From Sipunculus nudus (lineage: Eukaryota > Annelida > Sipuncula > Golfingiida > Sipunculidae): a stretch of DNA of 64,000 bases. Of this stretch, positions 50,501-62,774 are shown piece by piece; within the stretch, counting starts at the first letter, position 1, and each line of letters begins with the position of its first letter. The position numbers and the translations under genes are program-made. Location of the stretch: contig CM049308.1 of assembly GCA_026874595.1 (NCBI GenBank), positions 42,270,527 to 42,334,526 on the forward strand, read 5' to 3'. Under the pieces are notes generated by a model, which saw only the letters and a list, made by a program, of their open reading frames with translations, did no database searches and was not told where the DNA came from.

Positions 50501-51994
50501 ACCGGCTATGAAACCAAATCAGGCTCATATTACAACAGCAAGAATAGAGGACCGACTACAATAAAACCTCATCAGCCTCATATTACAACAGGAAGAATGG
50601 AGGACCAACTACAACAAACTTCATCAAGATCATATTACAAAAGGAAGAATGGAGGGCCGACTACAACAAACCTCATCAGCCTCATATTACAACAGGAAGA
50701 ATGGAGGCCAGACTACAAAAAACCTCATCAGCCTCATATTACAACAGGAAGATTAGAGGACCGACTGTAACAAACCTCATCAGCCCCATATTTCAACAAG
50801 AAGAATGGAGGACCGACTAGAATATTCCTCATCAGCCTCATATTACAACAGGAAGAACAGAGGACGGACTACAACAAACCTCATGAGCCTCATATTACAA
50901 CAGGAAGAATGTAGGGCCGACTACAACAAACCTCATCAGCCTCATATTACAACATGAAGAAAAGAGGCCAGACTACCAGAAACCCCATCAGCCTCATTTT
51001 ACAACAGGAAGAATGGAGAGCCGACTACAACAAACCTCATCAGCCTCATATTACAACAGGAAAAATGGAGAGCCGACTACAACAAACCTCATCAGCCTCA
51101 TATTACAACAGGAAGAACGTAGGACCGACTACAACAAACCTCATCAGCCTCATATTACAACAGGAAGAAAAGAGGCCAGACTAAGACAAACCTCATCAGC
51201 CTCATATTACAACAGGAAGAATAGAGGACCGACTACAACAAACCTCATCAGCCTCTTATTACAACTGTAAGAATGTAGGACCGACTACAATATTCCTCAT
51301 CAGCCTCATATTACAACAGGAAGAATAGAGGACCGACTACAACAAACCTCATCAGCCTCATATTACAACAGGAAGAATGTAGGACCGACTGCAATATTTC
51401 TCATCAGCCCCATATTACAACAGGAAGAATGTAAGACCGACTACAACAAACCTCATCAGCCTCATATTACAACAGAAAGAATATAGGACCGACTACAATA
51501 TTCCTCTTCAGCCTCATATTACAACAGGAAGAATAGAGGACCGACTACAACAAACCTCATCAGCCTCTTATTACAACTGTAAGAATGTAGGACCGACTAC
51601 AATATTCCTCATCAGCCTCATATTACGACCGGAAAAATAGAGGACCGACTACAACAAACCTCATCAGCCTCATATTGCAACAGGAATAATGTAGGACCGA
51701 CTACAATAAACCACATCAGCCTCTTATTACAACTGTAAGAATGTAGGACCGACTACAATATTCCTCATCAGCCTCATATTACAACAGGAAGAATAGAGGA
51801 CCGACTACAACAAACCTCGTCAGCCTCATATTACAACAGGAAGAATGTAGGACCGACTACAATATTTCTTATCAGCCTCATATTACAACAGGAAGAATGT
51901 AAGACCGACTACAACAAACCTCATCAGCCTCATATTACAACAGAAAGAATGTAGGACCGACTACAATATTCCTCTTCAGCCTCATATCACAACA
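50501..51994 (+). repeat. H-type run resembling 18.0-19.5 kb
   Basis: After K at 50500: AAGATCATATTAC, GACTGTAACAAACC, AGAACAGAGGACGGAC, ACATGAAGAAAAGAGG, GGAAAAATGGAGAGCC (one copy, against two near 18560), GAACGTAGGACC, a CAGACTAAGACAAACC variant near 51181, and two TATTCC-rich clusters. It follows 18005-19550 at offsets near 32,496 and then 32,443, the step matching the single missing GGAAAAATGG monomer. Confidence 0.75.
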
Positions 51995-52860
51995 GGAAGA
52001 TGAAGGACCGAGTACAATATTCCTCATCAGCCTTATATTACAACAGGAAGAATGTAGGACCGACTACAATATTCCTCATCAGCCTCATATTACGACAGGA
52101 AGAAAAGAGGACCGACTACAACAAACCTCATCAGCCTCATATTGCAACAGGAATAATGTAGGACCGACTACAATATTCCTCATTAGCTTCATATTACAAC
52201 GGGAAGAATAGAGGACCGACTACAACAAACCTAATCAGCCTTATTTTACAACAGGAAGAATGTAGGACAGACCACAATATTCCTCATCAGCCTGATATTA
52301 CAACAGGAAAAATAGAGGACCGACTACAACAAACCTCATTAGCCTCATATTACAATAGGATGAATGTAGGGCCGACTACAACAAACCTCATCAGCCTCAT
52401 ATTACAACAGAAAGAATAGAGGCCAGACTAGAACAAACCTGGTCAGCCTCATATTACAATAGGAAAAATGGAGGCCAGACCACAACAAACCTCATCAAGC
52501 TCATATTACAACAGGAAGAATAGAGGGCCGACTACAACAAACCAGATCAAGTACATATTACAACAGGAAGAATAGAGGGCCGACTACAGGAAACCTCATC
52601 AGCCTCATATTACAACAGGAAAAAAGGAGGACCGAATACAACAAACCTCATCAGCCTCATATTACAACAGGAAGAATGGAGGACCGACTACAACGAACCT
52701 CATCAGCCTCATATTACAACTGGAAAAAATGAGAGCCGACTACAACAAACCTCATCAGCCTCATATTACAACAGGAAGAACGTAGGGCCGACTACAACAA
52801 ACCTCATCAGCCTCATGTTACAACAGGAAGAAAAGAGGCCAGACTACGACAAACCTCATC
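51995..52860 (+). repeat. V block, copy 5
   Basis: Complete V block with GGAAGATGAAGG, AACCTAATCAGCCTTATTTTAC, GTAGGACAGACC, ATAGGATGAATG, AACCTGGTCAGCC, GATCAAGTACATATTAC (GATC at 52544), CTACAACGAACC and CTCATGTTACAAC. It has a private CTGGAAAAAATGAGAGCC near 52721. Its right half aligns with V copy 1 at an offset of 50,620 bp. Confidence 0.8.
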
Positions 52861-53855
52861 AGCCTCATATTACAACTGGAAGAATGTAGGACCGACTACA
52901 ATAATCCTCATCAGCCTCATATTACAACAGGAAGAATGGAGGACCGACTACAACAAACCTCATCAAGCTCATATTACAACCGGAAGAATGGAGACCAAAC
53001 CACAACAAACCTCATCAGCCTCAGATTACAACAGGAAGAGTGGAGGACCGATTACCAGAAACCTCATCAGCCTCATATTACATAAGGAAGAATAGAAGAC
53101 CGGCTATGAAACCACATCAGGCTCATATTACAACAGGAAGAATGGAGGACCAACTACAACAAACTTCATCAAGCTTATATTACAAAAGGAAGAATGGAGG
53201 GCCGACTACAACAAACCTCTTCAGTCTCATATTACAACAGGAAGAATGGAGGCCAGACTACAACAAACCTCATCAGCCTCATATTACAACAGGAAGATTA
53301 GAGGACCGACTACAACAAACCTCATCAGCCTCATATTTCAACAAGAAGAATGGAGGACCGACTAGAATATACCTCATCAGCCTCATATTACAACAGGAAG
53401 AATAGAGGACCGACTACAACAAACCTCATGAGCCTCATATTACAACAGGAAGAATGTAGGGCCGACTACAACAAACCTCATCAGCCTCATATTACAACAT
53501 GAAGAAAAGAGGCCAGACTACCAGAAACCTCATCAGCCTCATATTACAACAGGAAGAATGGAGAGCCAACTACAACAAACCTCATCAGCCTGATATTACA
53601 ACAGGAAAAATGGAGAACCGACTACAACAAACCTCATCAGCCTCATATTACAACAGTAAGAACGTAGGGCCGACTACAAGAAACCTCATCAGCCTCATAT
53701 TACAACAGGAAGAATAGAGGACCGACTACAACAAACCTCATCAGCCTCTTATTACAACTGTAAGAATGTAGGACCGACTACAATATTCCTCATCAGCCTC
53801 ATATTACAACAGGAAGAATAGAGGACCGACTACAACAAACCTCATCAGCCTCATA
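52861..53855 (+). repeat. K connector and U-like segment
   Basis: Repeats 2241-2478 (K at 53098) and then U-type sequence with AAGCTT near 53171. The 53-bp monomer (GACTACAATAAAACC) that should follow K is missing, so the offset drops from 50,620 to 50,567. CTCATATTTCAACAAG replaces CCCCATATTTAAACAAG. ACAGTAAGAACGTAGGG and CTCTTATTACAACTG follow. Confidence 0.7.
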
Positions 53856-54739
53856 TTACAACAGGAAGAATGTAGGACCGACTGCAATATTTCTTATCAG
53901 CCTCATATTACAACAGGAAGAATGTAAGACCGACTACAACAAACCTCATCAGCCTCATATTACAACAGAAAGAATATAGGACCGACTACAATATTCCTCT
54001 TCAGCCTCATATTACAACAGGAAGAATAGAGGACCGAGTACAATATTCCTCATCAGCCTCATATTACAACAGGAAGAATGTAGGACCGACTACAATATTC
54101 CTCATCAGCCTCATATTACGACAGGAAAAATTGAGGACCGACTACAACAAACCTCATCAGCCTCATATTGCAACAGGAATAATGTAGGACCGACTACAAT
54201 ATTCCTCATTAGCTTCGTATTACAACGGGAAGAATAGAGGACCCACTACAACAAACCTAATCAGCCTCATTTTACAACAGGAAGAATGGAGGACAAACTA
54301 CAACAAACCTCATCAAGCTCATATTACAAAAGGAAGAATGAAGGGCCGACATCAACAAACCTCATCAGTCTCATATTACAACAGGAAGATTAGAGGACCG
54401 CCTACAACAAACCTCATCAGCCTCATATTACAACAAGAAGAATGGAGGACCGACTAGAATATTCCTCATCAGCCTCATATTACAACAGGAAGAATAGAGG
54501 ACCGACTTCAACAAACCTCATGAGCCTCATATTACAACAGGAAGAATTTAGGGCCGACTACAACAAACCTCATCAGCCTCATATTACAACAAGAAGAAAA
54601 GAGGCCAGACTACCAGAAACCTCATCAGCCTCATATTACAACAGGAAGAATGGAGAGCCGACTACAACAAACCTCATCAGCCTCATATTACAACAGGAAG
54701 AATGGAGATCCGACTACAACAAACCTCATCAGCCTCATA
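53856..54739 (+). repeat. 884-bp tandem duplication, copy 1
   Basis: Seventeen monomers from GTAGGACCGACTGC to GAATGGAGATCC, with CTTCGTATTACAACGGG at 54213. It corresponds to the 936-bp block at 59200 less one GGCCAGAC monomer, lost where CAGTCTC joins GATTAGAGG near 54370. The join to copy 2 (GAATGGAGATCC followed by GTAGGACCGACTGC) is the same novel join found at about 60136. Confidence 0.8.
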
Positions 54740-55320
54740 TTACAACAGGAAGAATGTAGGACCGACTGCAATATTTCTTATCAGCCTCATATTACAACAG
54801 GAAGAATGTAAGACCGACTACAACAAACCTCATCAGCCTCATATTACAACAGAAAGAATATAGGACCAACTACAATATTCCTCTTCAGCCTCATATTACA
54901 ACAGGAAGAATAGAGGACCGAGTACAATATTCCTCATCAGCCTCATATTACAACAGGAAGAATGTAGGACCGACTACAATATTCCTCATCAGCCTCATAT
55001 TACGACAGGAAAAATAGAGGACCGACTACAACAAACCTCATCAGCCTCATATTGCAACAGGAATAATGTAGGACCGACTACAATATTCATCATTAGCTTC
55101 GTATTACAACGGGAAGAATAGAGGACCGACTACAACAAACCTAATCAGCCTCATTTTACAACAGGAAGAATGGAGGACAAACTACAACAAACCTCATCTA
55201 GCTCATATTACAAAAGGAAGAATGAAGGGCCGACATCAACAAACCTCATCAGTCTCATATTACAACAGGAAGAATGGAGGCAAGACTACAACAAACCTCA
55301 TCAGCCTCATATTACAACAG
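54740..55320 (+). repeat. 884-bp tandem duplication, copy 2 (partial)
   Basis: Repeats copy 1 for about eleven monomers at an offset of 884 bp, including a second CTTCGTATTACAACGGG at 55097, then leaves at ACAGGATGATTAAAGG. Private changes are GGACCAACTAC near 54864, ATATTCATCATTAGC near 55084 and CATCTAGCTC near 55195. This copy keeps the GGCAAGAC monomer that copy 1 lacks (offset step of 52 bp). Confidence 0.75.
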
Positions 55321-56722
55321 GATGATTAAAGGACCGACTACAACAAACCTCATCAGCCTCATATTACAACAGGAAGAACGTAGGGCCGAATACAACAAAC
55401 CTCATCAGCCTCATATTACAACAGGAAGAAAAGAGGCCAGACTACGACAAACCTCATCAGCCTCATATTACAACAGGAAGAAAAGAGGCCAGACCACAAG
55501 AAACCTCATCACTCCCATATTACAACAGGAAGAATGGAGGACCGACTACAACAAACCTCATCAAGCTCATATTACAACCGGAAGAATGGAGACCAAACCA
55601 CAACAAACCTCATCAGCCTCAGATTACAACAGGAAGAGTGGAGGACCGATTACCAGAAACCTCATCAGCCTCATATTACATAAGGAAGAATAGAAGACCG
55701 GCTATGAAACCACATCAGGCTCATATTACAACAGCAAGAATAGAGGACCGACTACAATAAAACCTCATCAGCTTCATATTACAACAGGAAGAATGGAGGA
55801 CCAACTACAACAAACTTCATCAAGATCATATTACAAAAGGAAGAATGGAGGGCCGACTACAACAAACCTCATCAGCCTCATATTACAACCGGAAGAATGG
55901 AGGCCAGACTACAAAAAACCTCATCAGCCTCATATTACAACAGGAAGATAAGAGGACCGACTGTAACAAACCTCATCAGCCCCATATTTCAACAAGAAGA
56001 ATGGAGGACCGACTAGAATATTCCTCATCAGCCTCATATTACAACTGGAAGAACAGAGGACGGACTACAACAAACCTCATGAGCCTCATATTACAACAGG
56101 AAGAATGTAGGGCCGACTACAACAAACCTCATCAGCCTCATATTACAACATGGAGAAAAGAGGCCAGACTACCAGAAACCTCATCAGCCTCATATTACAA
56201 CAGGAAGAATGGAGAGCCGACTACAACAAACCTCATCAGCCTCATATTACAACAGGAAAAATGGACAGCCGACTACAACAAACCTCATCAGCCTCATATT
56301 ACAACAGGAAGAACGTAGGACCGACTACAACAAACCTCATCAGCCTCATATTACAACAGGAAGAAAAGAGGCCAGACTACGACAAACCTCATCAGCCTCA
56401 TATTACAACAGGAAGAATAGAGGACCGACTACACCAAACCTCATCAGCCTCATATTACAACTGTAAGAATGTAGGACCGACTACAATATTCCTCATCAGC
56501 CTCATATTACAACAGGAAGAATAGAGGACCGACTACAACAAACCTCGTCAGCCTCATATTACAACAGGAAGAATGTAGGACCGACTACAATATTTCTTAT
56601 CAGCCTCATATTACAACAGGAAGAATGTAAGACCGACTACAACAAACCTCATCAGCCTCATATTACAACAGAAAGAATGTAGGACCGACTACAATATTCC
56701 TCTTCAGCCTCATTTTACAACA
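55321..56722 (+). repeat. H-type run with K at 55696
   Basis: GAACGTAGGGCCGAATAC, AAAGAGGCCAGACCACAAG (AAAGAGG where GTAGG is usual), CACTCCCATATT, K, AAGATCATATTAC, ACAACCGGAAGAATGGAGGCC, ACTGGAAGAACAGAGGACGG, ACATGGAGAAAAGAGG, GGAAAAATGGACAGCC, CTACACCAAACC, then a TATTCC-rich cluster. The order matches 50400-51990, with independent base changes. Confidence 0.7.
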
Positions 56723-57530
56723 GTAAGATGAAGGACCGAGTACAATATTCCTCATCAGCCTCATATTACAACAGGAAGAATGTAGGACCGACTACAATAT
56801 TCCTCATCAGCCTCATATTACAACAGGAAGAAAAGAGGACCGACTACAACAAACCTCATCAGCCTCATATTGCAACAGGAATAATGTAGGACCGACTACA
56901 ATATTCCTCATTAGCTTCATATTACAACGGGAAGAATGTAGGACCGACTACAATATTCCTCATCAGCCTCATATTACAACAGGAAAAATAGAGGACCGAC
57001 TACAACAAACCTCATTAGCCTCATATTACAATAGGATGAATGTAGGGCCGACTACAACAAACCTCATCAGCCTCATATTACAACAGAAAGAATAGAGGCC
57101 AGACTAGAACAAACCTGGTCAGCCTCATATTACAATAGGAAAAATGGAGGCCAGACCACAACAAACCTCATCAAGCTCATATTACAACAGGAAGAATAGA
57201 GGGCCGACTACAACAAACCAGATCAAGTACATATTACAACAGGAAGAATAGAGGGCCGACTACAGGAAACCTCATCAGCCTCATATTACAACAGGAAAAA
57301 AGGAGGACCGAATACAACAAACCTTATCAGCCTCATATTACAACAGGAAGAATGGAGGACCGACTACAACGAACCTCATCAGCCTCATATTACAACTGGA
57401 AGAATGGAGAGCCGACTACAACAAACCTCATCAGCCTCATATTACAACAGGAAGAACGTTGGGCCGACTACAACAAACCTCATCAGCCTCATGTTACAAC
57501 AGGAAGAAAAGAGGCCAGACTACGACAAAC
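56723..57530 (+). repeat. V block, copy 6
   Basis: V block starting with AGTAAGATGAAGG and shorter than the others by about one monomer near 56931, where TTCATATTACAACGGG joins GAATGTAGGACC directly. GATCAAGTACATATTAC is at 57221. Its right half and the following K connector align with 1.9-2.8 kb at an offset of 55,296 bp. Private change: GAACGTTGGGCC near 57459. Confidence 0.8.
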
Positions 57531-57601
57531 CTCATCAGCCTCATATTACAACTGGAAGAATGTAGGACCGACTACAATAATCCTCATCAGCCTCATATTA
57601 C

Positions 57602-58224
57602 AACAGGAAGAATGGAGGACCGACTACAACAAACCTCATCAAGCTCATATTACAACCGGAAGAATGGAGACCAAACCACAACAAACCTCATCAGCCTCAG
57701 ATTACAACAGGAAGAGTGGAGGACCGATTACCAAAAACCTCATCAGCCTCATATTACATAAGGAAGAATAGAAGACCGGCTATGAAACCACATCAGGCTC
57801 ATATTACAACAGGAAGAATAGAGGACCGACTACAATAAAACCTCATCAGCTTGATATTACAACAGGAAGAATGGAGGACCAACTACAACAAACTTCATCA
57901 AGCTTATATTACAAAAGGAAGAATGGAGGGCCGACTACAACAAACCTCATCAGTCTCATATTACAACAGGAAGAATGGAGGCCAGACTACAACAAACCTC
58001 ATCAGCCTCATATTACAACAGGAAGATTAGAGGACCGACTACAACAAACCTCATCAGCCCCATATTTCAACAAGAAGAATGGAGGACCGACTAGAATATA
58101 CCTCATCAGCCTCATATTACAACAGGAAGAATAGAGGACCGACTACAACAAACCTCATCAGCCTCATATTACAACATGAAGAAAAGAGGCCAGACTACCA
58201 GAAACCTCATCAGCCTCATATTAC
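57602..58224 (+). repeat. 623-bp tandem duplication, copy 1
   Basis: Twelve monomers less one base (one K pair): GAATGGAGGACC, ACAACCGGAAGAATGG, CAGATTACAACAGGAAGAG, K at 57774, AAGCTT near 57900, GATTAGAGG, CCCCATATTTCAACAAG, CTAGAATATACC, ACATGAAGAAAAGAGG. The join into copy 2 removes the CTCATGAGCC and GTAGGGCC monomers normally present between CTAGAATATACC and ACATGAAG. Confidence 0.85.
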
Positions 58225-58847
58225 AACAGGAAGAATGGAGGACCGACTACAACAAACCTCATCAAGCTCATATTACAACCGGAAGAATGGAGACCAAACC
58301 ACAACAAACCTCATCAGCCTCAGATTACAACAGGAAGAGTGGAGGACCGATTACCAGAAACCTCATCAGCCTCATATTACATAAGGAAGAATAGAAGACC
58401 GGCTATGAAACCACATCAGGATCATATTACAACAGGAAGAATAGAGGACCGACTACAATAAAACCTCATCAGCTTGATATTACAACAGGAAGAATGGAGG
58501 ACCAACTACAACAAACTTCATCAAGCTTATATTACAAAAGGAAGAATGGAGGGCCGACTACAACAAACCTCATCAGTCTCATATTACAACAGGAAGAATG
58601 GAGGCCAGACTACAACAAACCTCATCAGCCTCATATTACAACAGGAAGATTAGAGGACCGACTACAACAAACCCCATCAGCCCCATATTTCAACAAGAAG
58701 AATGGAGGACCGACTAGAATATACCTCATAAGCCTCATATTACAACAGGAAGAATAGAGGACCGACTACAACAAACCTCATCAGCCTCATATTACAACAT
58801 GAAGAAAAGAGGCCAGACTACCAGAAACCTCATCAGCCTCATATTAC
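58225..58847 (+). repeat. 623-bp tandem duplication, copy 2
   Basis: Repeats copy 1 at 623 bp, with K at 58397. Differences seen are CAGGATCATATT near 58430, AACCCCATCAGCC near 58672 and CTCATAAGCC near 58727. Both copies lack CTCATGAGCC, so that deletion predates the duplication. Confidence 0.85.
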
Positions 58848-59199
58848 AACAGGAAGAATGGAGAGCCGACTACAACAAACCTCATCAGCCTGATATTACA
58901 ACAGGAAAAATGGAGAACCGACTACAACAAACCTCATCAGCCTCATATTACAACAGTAAGAACGTAGGGACGACTACAAGAAACCTCATTAGACTCATAA
59001 TACAACAGGAAGAAAAGAGGCCAGACTACGACAAACCTCATCAGCCTCATATTACAACAGGAAGAATAGAGGACCGACTACAACAAACCTCATCAGCCTC
59101 TTATTACAACTGTAAGAATGTAGAACCGACTACAATATTCCTCATCAGCCTCATATTACAACAGGAAGAATAGAGGACCGACTACAACAAACCTCATCA
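58848..59199 (+). repeat. Segment with CTCATAATAC variant
   Basis: GGAGAGCC, CCTGATATTACAACAGG, GGAAAAATGGAGAACC, ACAGTAAGAACGTAGGGACG, ATTAGACTCATAATAC, AAAGAGGCCAGACTACGAC and CTCTTATTACAACTG with GTAGAACC. The ATTAGACTCATAATAC pair of changes recurs near 63096, so 58950-59890 and 63060-64000 share ancestry at an offset near 4,107 bp. Confidence 0.75.
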
Positions 59200-60135
59200 G
59201 CCTCATATTACAACAGGAAGAATGTAGGACCGACTGCAATATTTCTTATCAGCCTCATATTACAACAGGAAGAATGTAAGACCGACTACAACAAACCTCA
59301 TCAGCCTCATATTACAACAGAAAGAATATAGGACCGACTACAATATTCCTCTTCAGCCTCATATTACAACAGGAAGAATAGAGGACCGAGTACAATATTC
59401 CTCATCAGCCTCAAATTACAACAGGAAGAATGTAGAAACGACTACAATATTCCTCATCAGCCTCATATTACGACCGGAAAAATAGAGGACCGACTACAAC
59501 AAACCTCATCAGCCTCATATTGCAATAGGAATAATGTAGGACCGACTACAATATTCCTCATTAGCTTCGTATTACAACGGGAAGAATAGAGGACCGACTA
59601 CAACAAACCTAATCAGCCTCATTTTACAACAGGAAGAATGGAGGACAAACTACAACAAACCTCATCAAGCTCATATTACAAAAGGAAGAATGAAGGGCCG
59701 ACATCAACAAACCTCATCAGTCTCATATTACAACAGGAAGAATGGAGGCCAGACTACAACAAACCTCATCAGCCTCATATTACAACAGGAAGATTAGAGG
59801 ACCGCCTACAACAAACCTCATCAGCCTCATATTACAACAAGAAGAATGGAGGACCGACTAGAATATTCCTTATCAGCCTCATATTACAACAGGAAGAATA
59901 GAGGACCGACTTCAACAAACCTCATGAGCTTCATATTACAACAGGAAGAATGTAGGGCCGACTACAACAAACCTCATCAGCCTCATATTACAACAAGAAG
60001 AAAAGAGGCCAGACTACCAGAAACCTCATCAGCCTCATATTACAACAGGAAGAATGGAGAGCCGACTACAACAAACCTCATCAGCCTCATATTACAACAG
60101 GAAGAATGGAGATCCGACTACAACAAACCTCATCA
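59200..60135 (+). repeat. 936-bp tandem duplication, copy 1
   Basis: Exactly eighteen monomers and no K pair, so no length deviation. It runs from GTAGGACCGACTGC through CAGAAAGAATATAGG, CTCAAATTAC, ATTACGACCGG, CTTCGTATTACAACGGG (59565), CTAATCAGCCTCATTTTAC, CGACATCAAC, GATTAGAGGACCGCC, CTAGAATATTCC and GACTTCAACAAACC to GAATGGAGATCC. Confidence 0.85.
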
Positions 60136-61071
60136 GCCTCATATTACAACAGGAAGAATGTAGGACCGACTGCAATATTTCTTATCAGCCTCATATTACA
60201 ACAGGAAGAATGTAAGACCGACTACAACAAACCTCATCAGCCTCATATTACAACAGAAAGAATATAGGACCGACTACAATATTCCTCTTCAGCCTCATAT
60301 TACAACAGGAAGAATAGAGGACCGAGTACAATATTCCTCATCAGCCTCATATTACAACAGGAAGAATGTAGGACCGACTACAATATTCCTCATCAGCCTC
60401 ATATTACGACAGGAAAAATAGAGGACCGACTACAACAAACCTCATCAGCCTCATATTGCAACAGGAATAATGTAGGACCGACTACAATATTCCTCATTAG
60501 CTTCGTATTACAACGGGAAGAATAGAGGACCGACTACAACAAACCTAATCAGCCTCATTTTACAACAGGAAGAATTCAGGATAAACTACAACAAACCTCA
60601 TCAAGCTCATATTACAAAAGGAAGAATGAAGGGCCGACATCAACAAACCTCATCAGTCTCATATTACAACAGGAAGAATGGAGGCCAGACTACAACAAAC
60701 CTCATCAGCCTCATATTACAACAGGAAGATTAGAGGACCGCCTACAACAAACCTCATCAGCCTCATATTTCAACAAGAAGAATGGAGGACCGACTAGAAT
60801 ATTCCTCATCAGCCTCATATTACAACAGGAAGAATAGAGGACCGACTTCAACAAACCTCATGAGCCTCATATTACAACAGGAAGAATGTAGGGCCGACTA
60901 CAACAAACCTCATCAGCCTCATATTACAACAAGAAGAAAAGAGGCCAGACTACCAGAAACCTCATCAGCCTCATATTACAACAGGAAGAATGGAGAGCCG
61001 ACTACAACAAACCTCATCAGCCTCATATTACAACAGGAAGAATGGAGATCCGACTACAACAAACCTCATCA
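60136..61071 (+). repeat. 936-bp tandem duplication, copy 2
   Basis: Second copy, with the box-like word at 60501. Differences include CTCATATTAC for CTCAAATTAC, ATTACGACAGG for ATTACGACCGG, a GAATTCAGGATAAAC word near 60573 for GAATGGAGGACAAAC (creating an EcoRI GAATTC), and CTCATATTTCAACAAG near 60767. The number of differences suggests an older event than the A/B duplication, or conversion after it. Confidence 0.8.
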
Positions 61072-62150
61072 GCCTCATATTACAACAGGAAGAAAAGAGG
61101 CCAGACTACGACAAACCTCATCAGCCTCATATTACAACAGGAAGAATGTAGGCCAGACCACAAGAAACCTCATCACTCCCATATTACAACAGTAAGAATG
61201 GAGGACCGACTACAACAAATCTCATCAAGCTCATATTACAACCGGAAGAATCGAGACCAAACCACAACAAACCTCATCAGCCTCAGATTACAACAGGAAG
61301 AGTGGAGGACCAACTACAACAAACTTCATCAAGCTCATATTACATAAGGAAGAATAGAAGACCGGCTATGAAACAACATCTGGCTCATATTGCAACAGGA
61401 AGAATAGAGGACCGACTACAATAAAACCTCATCAGCTTCATATTACAACAGGAAGAATGGAGGACCAACTACAACAAACTTCATCAATCTCATATTACAA
61501 AAGGAAGAATGGAGGGCCGACTACAACAAACCTAATCAGCCTCATATTACAACAGGAAGAATGGAGGCCAGACTACAAAACACCTCATCAGCCTCATATT
61601 ACAACAGTAAGATAAGAGGACCGACTGTAACAAACCTCATCAGCCCCATATTTCAACAAGAAGAATGGAGGACCGAATAGAATATTCCTCATCAGCCTCA
61701 CATTACAACAGGAAGAATAGAGGACCGACTACAACAAACCTCATGAGCCTCATATTACAACAGGAAGAATGTAAGGCCGACTACAACAAACCTCATCAGC
61801 CTCATATTACAACATGAAGAAAAGAGGCCAGACTACCAGAAACCTCATCAGCGTCATATTGCAACAGGAAGAATAGAGAGCCGACTACAACAAACCTCAT
61901 CAGCCTCATATTACAACAGGAAAAATGGAGAGCCGACTACAACAAACCTCATCAGCCTCATATTACAACAGGAAGAACGTAGGGCCGACTACAACAAACC
62001 TCATCAGCCTCATATTACAACAGGAAGAAAAGAGGCCAGACTACGACAAACCTCATCAGCCTCATATTACAACAGGAAGAATAGAGGACCGACTACAACA
62101 TACCTCATCAGCCTCATATTACAACTGTAAGAATGTAGGACCGACTACAA
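61072..62150 (+). repeat. H-type segment with recombinant K region
   Basis: Similar to 5190-6700 (including the CACATCTGG-type variant as AACATCTGGCTC near 61374). The K region is recombinant: GAGTGGAGGACC passes to AACTACAACAAACTTC and then to ATTACATAAGG (K at 61360), so a U-type monomer is fused between usual K neighbours. Other marks are GAATCGAGACC, AGTAAGATAAGAGG, GACCGAATAGAATATTCC and GTCATATTGCAACAGG. Confidence 0.7.
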
Positions 62151-62462
62151 TATTCCTCATCAGCCTCATATTACAACAGGAAGAATAGAGGACCGACTAC
62201 AACAAACCTCGTCAGCCTCATATTACAACAGGAAGAATGTAGGGCCGACTACAACAAACCTCATCAGCCTCATATTACAACAAGAAGAAAAGATTCCAGA
62301 CTACCAGAAACCTCATCAGCCTCATATTACAACAGGAAGAATGGAGAGCCAACTACAACAAACCTCATCAGCCTCATGTTCTAACAGGAAGAAAAGAGGC
62401 CAGACTACGACAAACCTCATCAGCCTCATATTACAACTGGAAGAATGTAGGACCGACTACAA
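62151..62462 (+). repeat. 312-bp tandem duplication, copy 1
   Basis: Exactly six monomers: ACCTCGTCAGCC, GTAGGGCC, ACAAGAAGAAAAGATTCC, GAATGGAGAGCCAAC, CTCATGTTCTAACAGG and AAAGAGGCCAGACTACGAC with ACTGGAAGAATG. The CATGTT monomer is otherwise found in V blocks and near 28921 and 41341. Confidence 0.8.
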
Positions 62463-62774
62463 TATTCCTCATCAGCCTCATATTACAACAGGAAGAATAG
62501 AGGACCGACTACAACAAACCTCGTCAGCCTCATATTACAACAGGAAGAATGTAGGGCCGACTACAACAAACCTCATCAGCCTCATATTACAACAAGAAGA
62601 AAAGAGGCCAGACTACCAGAAACCTCATCAGCCTCATATTACAACAGGAAGAATGGAGAGCCAACTACAACAAACCCCATCAGCCTCATGTTACAACAGG
62701 AAGAAAAGAGGCCAGACTACGACAAACCTCATCAGCCTCATATTACAACTGGAAGAATGTAGGACCGACTACAA
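62463..62774 (+). repeat. 312-bp tandem duplication, copy 2
   Basis: Second copy at 312 bp. Differences: AAAGAGGCC for AAAGATTCC, AACCCCATC for AACCTCATC, CATGTTACAAC for CATGTTCTAAC. After GACTACAA the sequence leaves the repeat into TAATCC and CATCAAGCTT. Confidence 0.8.
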
